64,000 nucleotides of DNA from DASVHS01 sp038244815. GTDB taxonomy: Bacteria > Acidobacteriota > Thermoanaerobaculia > Gp7-AA8. The stretch is taken from contig JBBRTB010000016.1 in assembly GCA_038244815.1 (NCBI GenBank), positions 35,052-99,051 of the forward strand. The letters run 5' to 3'. Shown here piece after piece: positions 62,361-64,000 of the stretch. The position numbers and the translations under genes were made by a program. Each line of letters begins with the position of its first letter. Positions within the stretch are counted from its first letter, which is position 1. A model generated the notes under the pieces. The model did not search any database, was not told where the DNA came from, and worked only from the letters and a program-made list of their open reading frames with translations.

Positions 62361-63281
62361 TCACAACTTTTCCGCGATCCGCAGCTTGGCGCTGCGCGAT
62401 CGTGGATTGCGATTCACTTCCACTTCCGAAGCAGTCAACGGCCTTCCTGTCAGCGCTCTCACAATGGCCTTTGCTCCGCATCCGCACACCGGCATCCCCG
62501 GCGGACAGACGCACTCTCCTTCGAGCCTGCGGAACGCCCGCTTGACGATCCGATCCTCGAGCGAGTGAAACGAGATCACGGCCATACGCGCCTGCGCTTC
62601 GAGCGCGCTCACGGCGTCATCGATGAACTGATCGAGGCCGACGAGCTCCGCGTTCGCAGCGATGCGCAGGGCCTGGAACGTCAGCGTCGACGGATCGATG
62701 TCATGCGCTCGCGATCGCTTCACACTGCGGATGACCTCGGCCAGTCGCGTGGTCGTTTCGATGGGCGCCTCGCTCCTGGCCGACACGATGGCGCGCGCGA
62801 TTCGTTTGGCCATCGGCTCCTCACCCCACTCACGGATGATCGTGACCAGCTCCTGCTCGTCGAAGGTGTTCACGATCTCCGACGCTGCCATGCTCTCCGG
62901 CCCCATGCGCATGTCCAGCGGTCCTTCGCTGCGGAACGAGAAACCGCGCGCGGCATCGTCGATCTGCATCGAGGAGACGCCGAGATCGGCCAGGATTCCT
63001 CCGATCTCCGCCAGTCCCAACTGCTTCAGAATCTCAATGAGCGACTCATGACGCCCCTGTACGAGCGTCACGCGACCGGCGAACGGCTCAAGCCGCGCGC
63101 GCGATCGCTCCAACGCCTCCGGATCCCGATCGATCCCGACGAGCCGCATCCGCGGATGCAACCGCAGAAGCGCCTCGGCGTGACCGCCCAGTCCCACCGT
63201 CGCATCGACGATCGTTGCGTCTTCGCGCGGTGGCCGAAGGTGGTCGAGTACGTGTTGTAAAAGAACGGGTTCGTGTTTCAT
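62361..63281 (-). CDS. rsmH: 16S rRNA m4C1402 methyltransferase RsmH (MraW)
   Basis: 306-residue SAM-dependent methyltransferase of the dcw cluster. VLLQHVLDHL start, SAM motif VDATVGLGGHAEALL near 25-39, ILADLGVSSMQIDDAARGFSF near 95, VISFHSLEDRIVKRAFR near 238, and the CxCxP-type segment ECVCPPGMPVCGCGAK near 257, all family hallmarks. It methylates C1402 of 16S rRNA. 16 bp after mraZ, the first pair of the cluster. Confidence 0.96.
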   Translation of the reverse strand: MKHEPVLLQHVLDHLRPPREDATIVDATVGLGGHAEALLRLHPRMRLVGIDRDPEALERSRARLEPFAGRVTLVQGRHESLIEILKQLGLAEIGGILADLGVSSMQIDDAARGFSFRSEGPLDMRMGPESMAASEIVNTFDEQELVTIIREWGEEPMAKRIARAIVSARSEAPIETTTRLAEVIRSVKRSRAHDIDPSTLTFQALRIAANAELVGLDQFIDDAVSALEAQARMAVISFHSLEDRIVKRAFRRLEGECVCPPGMPVCGCGAKAIVRALTGRPLTASEVEVNRNPRSRSAKLRIAEKL

Positions 63282-63297
63282 GGTCGCGACCGGCGAC

Positions 63298-63750
63298 CTA
63301 GACTCCGTGCAACTCCAGCTCCTTGTAGTCTTCTGGTGTCATCGGCGACTGCGACAGCCGCTTCTGAATCTTCTCTTCGTTCCAGACCACGAGATGGTCC
63401 TGGTTACCGAGTACGACGACGTCCTGTTTGATGGAGGCAACGTCGCGCAGGACGACGGGGACGAGCAGTCGGCCCTGGGTGTCGAGCGAGCTGGCCTGCC
63501 CGTAATAGTTGACGCGCTCGAGCAGCTTCTGCTTGGCGAGCGAAGTCGAGGGAACCTTCGACAGTCGCGCGGTGAAGTCCTGCCAGACGGGCATCGGATA
63601 GATGAGTGCGCGTTCCCCGTCGTGGGAGGTGATAAAGCAATCCCGCCCATACTGCTCTTCGATGACTTTGCGGAAGTCGGACGGGACCTTGATCCGGCCC
63701 TTCTCGTCCACGGTGGCTGGGGCATGCCCCATCAAGGCGCTGAGTTCCAC
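63298..63750 (-). CDS. mraZ: Transcriptional regulator MraZ
   Basis: 150 residues made of two AbrB-like swapped-hairpin domains, with the two hallmark turns APATVDEKGRIKVPSDFR and SLDTQGRLLVPVVLR. MraZ forms ring-shaped oligomers and represses the dcw promoter in E. coli by binding spaced TGGGN repeats. The GTG at 63750 has AGGA 13 nt upstream; ATG 63732 inside the domain is the other candidate and would cut the usual N-terminus. Four GTGG repeats just upstream fit autoregulation. Confidence 0.94.
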   Translation of the reverse strand: MELSALMGHAPATVDEKGRIKVPSDFRKVIEEQYGRDCFITSHDGERALIYPMPVWQDFTARLSKVPSTSLAKQKLLERVNYYGQASSLDTQGRLLVPVVLRDVASIKQDVVVLGNQDHLVVWNEEKIQKRLSQSPMTPEDYKELELHGV

Positions 63751-63782
63751 GAGCAGTAGAGGTCCTTTGAAGGACCGTTCTA

Positions 63783-63816
63783 CCACTTACACCCACTGGT
63801 GTCCACAAAAATCCAC
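63783..63816 (-). promoter_or_regulatory. MraZ operator: four GTGG boxes at exact 10-bp spacing
   Basis: GTGG on the minus strand at 63786-63783, 63796-63793, 63806-63803 and 63816-63813, period exactly 10 bp, upstream of mraZ. This matches the known MraZ site type (GTGGG/TGGGN repeats at 10-bp steps). Confidence 0.8.
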
Positions 63817-63820
63817 CGTC

Positions 63821-63898
63821 AGGAATCCAGGTGGCGGCGTCCCCCGCCCAGATTCGCTACCCCGTCATTCCGAGCGGTGTAACGCGCAAGCGCGTTGT
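63821..63898. repeat. REP-like element upstream of mraZ
   Basis: Contains AGGAATC, CCCGCCCAGATTC, CATTCCGAGCG and an AACGCGC-AAG-CGCGTT hairpin, the modules of the 11688-11759 element in another order. It runs toward the right edge with no gene seen. Confidence 0.55.
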
Positions 63899-64000
63899 CG
63901 AGGGGATGAACGGATATCCTGCGGAGCGCGGTTCCGCAGACGAGGCCGTTGACGCAATGGTGCGCAGTACTGAGCCCGATTCCGAGCGTGGTCCCGGAAG
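63899..64000. other. Right edge, no gene recognised
   Basis: About 100 nt after the REP-like element. I see no convincing reading frame, tRNA or promoter. Part of the dcw regulatory region or the end of an unseen gene may lie here. Confidence 0.4.

Noticed and set aside
63751..63786. mraZ start at the GTG at 63786
   Set aside because: It would put the first GTGG box inside the gene and add residues (VERSFKGPLL) unlike MraZ.

Overview
The window is a G+C-rich (roughly 65%), densely coded chromosome segment of a diderm bacterium. Its envelope genes show this: a beta-barrel outer-membrane protein, a PpiD-type periplasmic foldase, a lipoprotein, and a MurE with the DNPR motif typical of meso-diaminopimelate peptidoglycan. 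Gene content (CHASE2-adenylate cyclase, FecR-domain protein, DUF177-rpmF-plsX-fabD-fabG order, REP-like GAATCTGGG elements) most suggests Acidobacteriota or a near relative. That assignment is an inference; there is no rRNA gene in the window to test it. No phage, insertion sequence, CRISPR array or rRNA was seen.

Layout. 1-5.5 kb: accessory genes (partial formyltransferase, nucleotidyltransferase, YdcF-like protein, tRNA-Thr(CGT), tRNA-Arg(TCG), a small Xre regulator, an amber-interrupted MmcQ/YjbR gene, a GT39-like membrane glycosyltransferase). 5.4-9.1 kb: fatty-acid/phospholipid operon yceD-rpmF-plsX-fabD-fabG. 9.2-13.8 kb: an anchored hypothetical protein and three GT4 glycosyltransferases. 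13.9-14.24 kb: a separate short unit with promoter, ~180-nt structured leader, 19-residue lysine-rich peptide and terminator. 14.3-18.4 kb: adenylate cyclase, secreted proteins and an M48 protease. 18.4-27.2 kb: housekeeping (cca, FAH-family, hpt, uppP, rnj, asnS, a dynamin-like GTPase, a lipid kinase). 27.2-38.4 kb: large exported proteins, IlvA-like dehydratase, rarA, thioesterase, ppiD, FecR protein. 38.7-44.2 kb: the rod-shape operon mreB-mreC-mreD-mrdA-rodA. 44.2-47.2 kb: hslR, HU, a lipoprotein and guaA. 47.3-63.8 kb: a complete-looking dcw cluster on the minus strand (mraZ-rsmH-ftsL-ftsI-murE-murF-mraY-murD-ftsW-murG-murC-ftsQ-ftsA-ftsZ, without murB or ddl).

How it works together. The window holds both morphogenesis machines: the elongasome (MreBCD, PBP2, RodA) and the divisome (FtsLIWQAZ). 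With them are the cytoplasmic and lipid-linked precursor enzymes (MurC, D, E, F, MraY, MurG) and the undecaprenyl pyrophosphate phosphatase that recycles the lipid carrier. A four-copy, exactly 10-bp-spaced GTGG operator upstream of mraZ fits MraZ autoregulation. G-rich leaders and internal promoters sit before ftsL, murF, murC and ftsZ.

Three features stand out beyond the gene list. (1) Many monocistronic genes have a TANNNT -10 box 5-8 nt before an NTG start and no Shine-Dalgarno, i.e. probable leaderless transcription; this even explains an apparent CTG start. (2) Degenerate tandem arrays of 7-mers (or 8-mers), with different unit sequences but the same architecture and often paired as inverted arms, sit between genes and run into coding sequence (rarA, murD, murG, rnj, a hypothetical gene). 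(3) The lysine-rich peptide unit has an almost perfect extended Shine-Dalgarno and a GNRA-hairpin leader.
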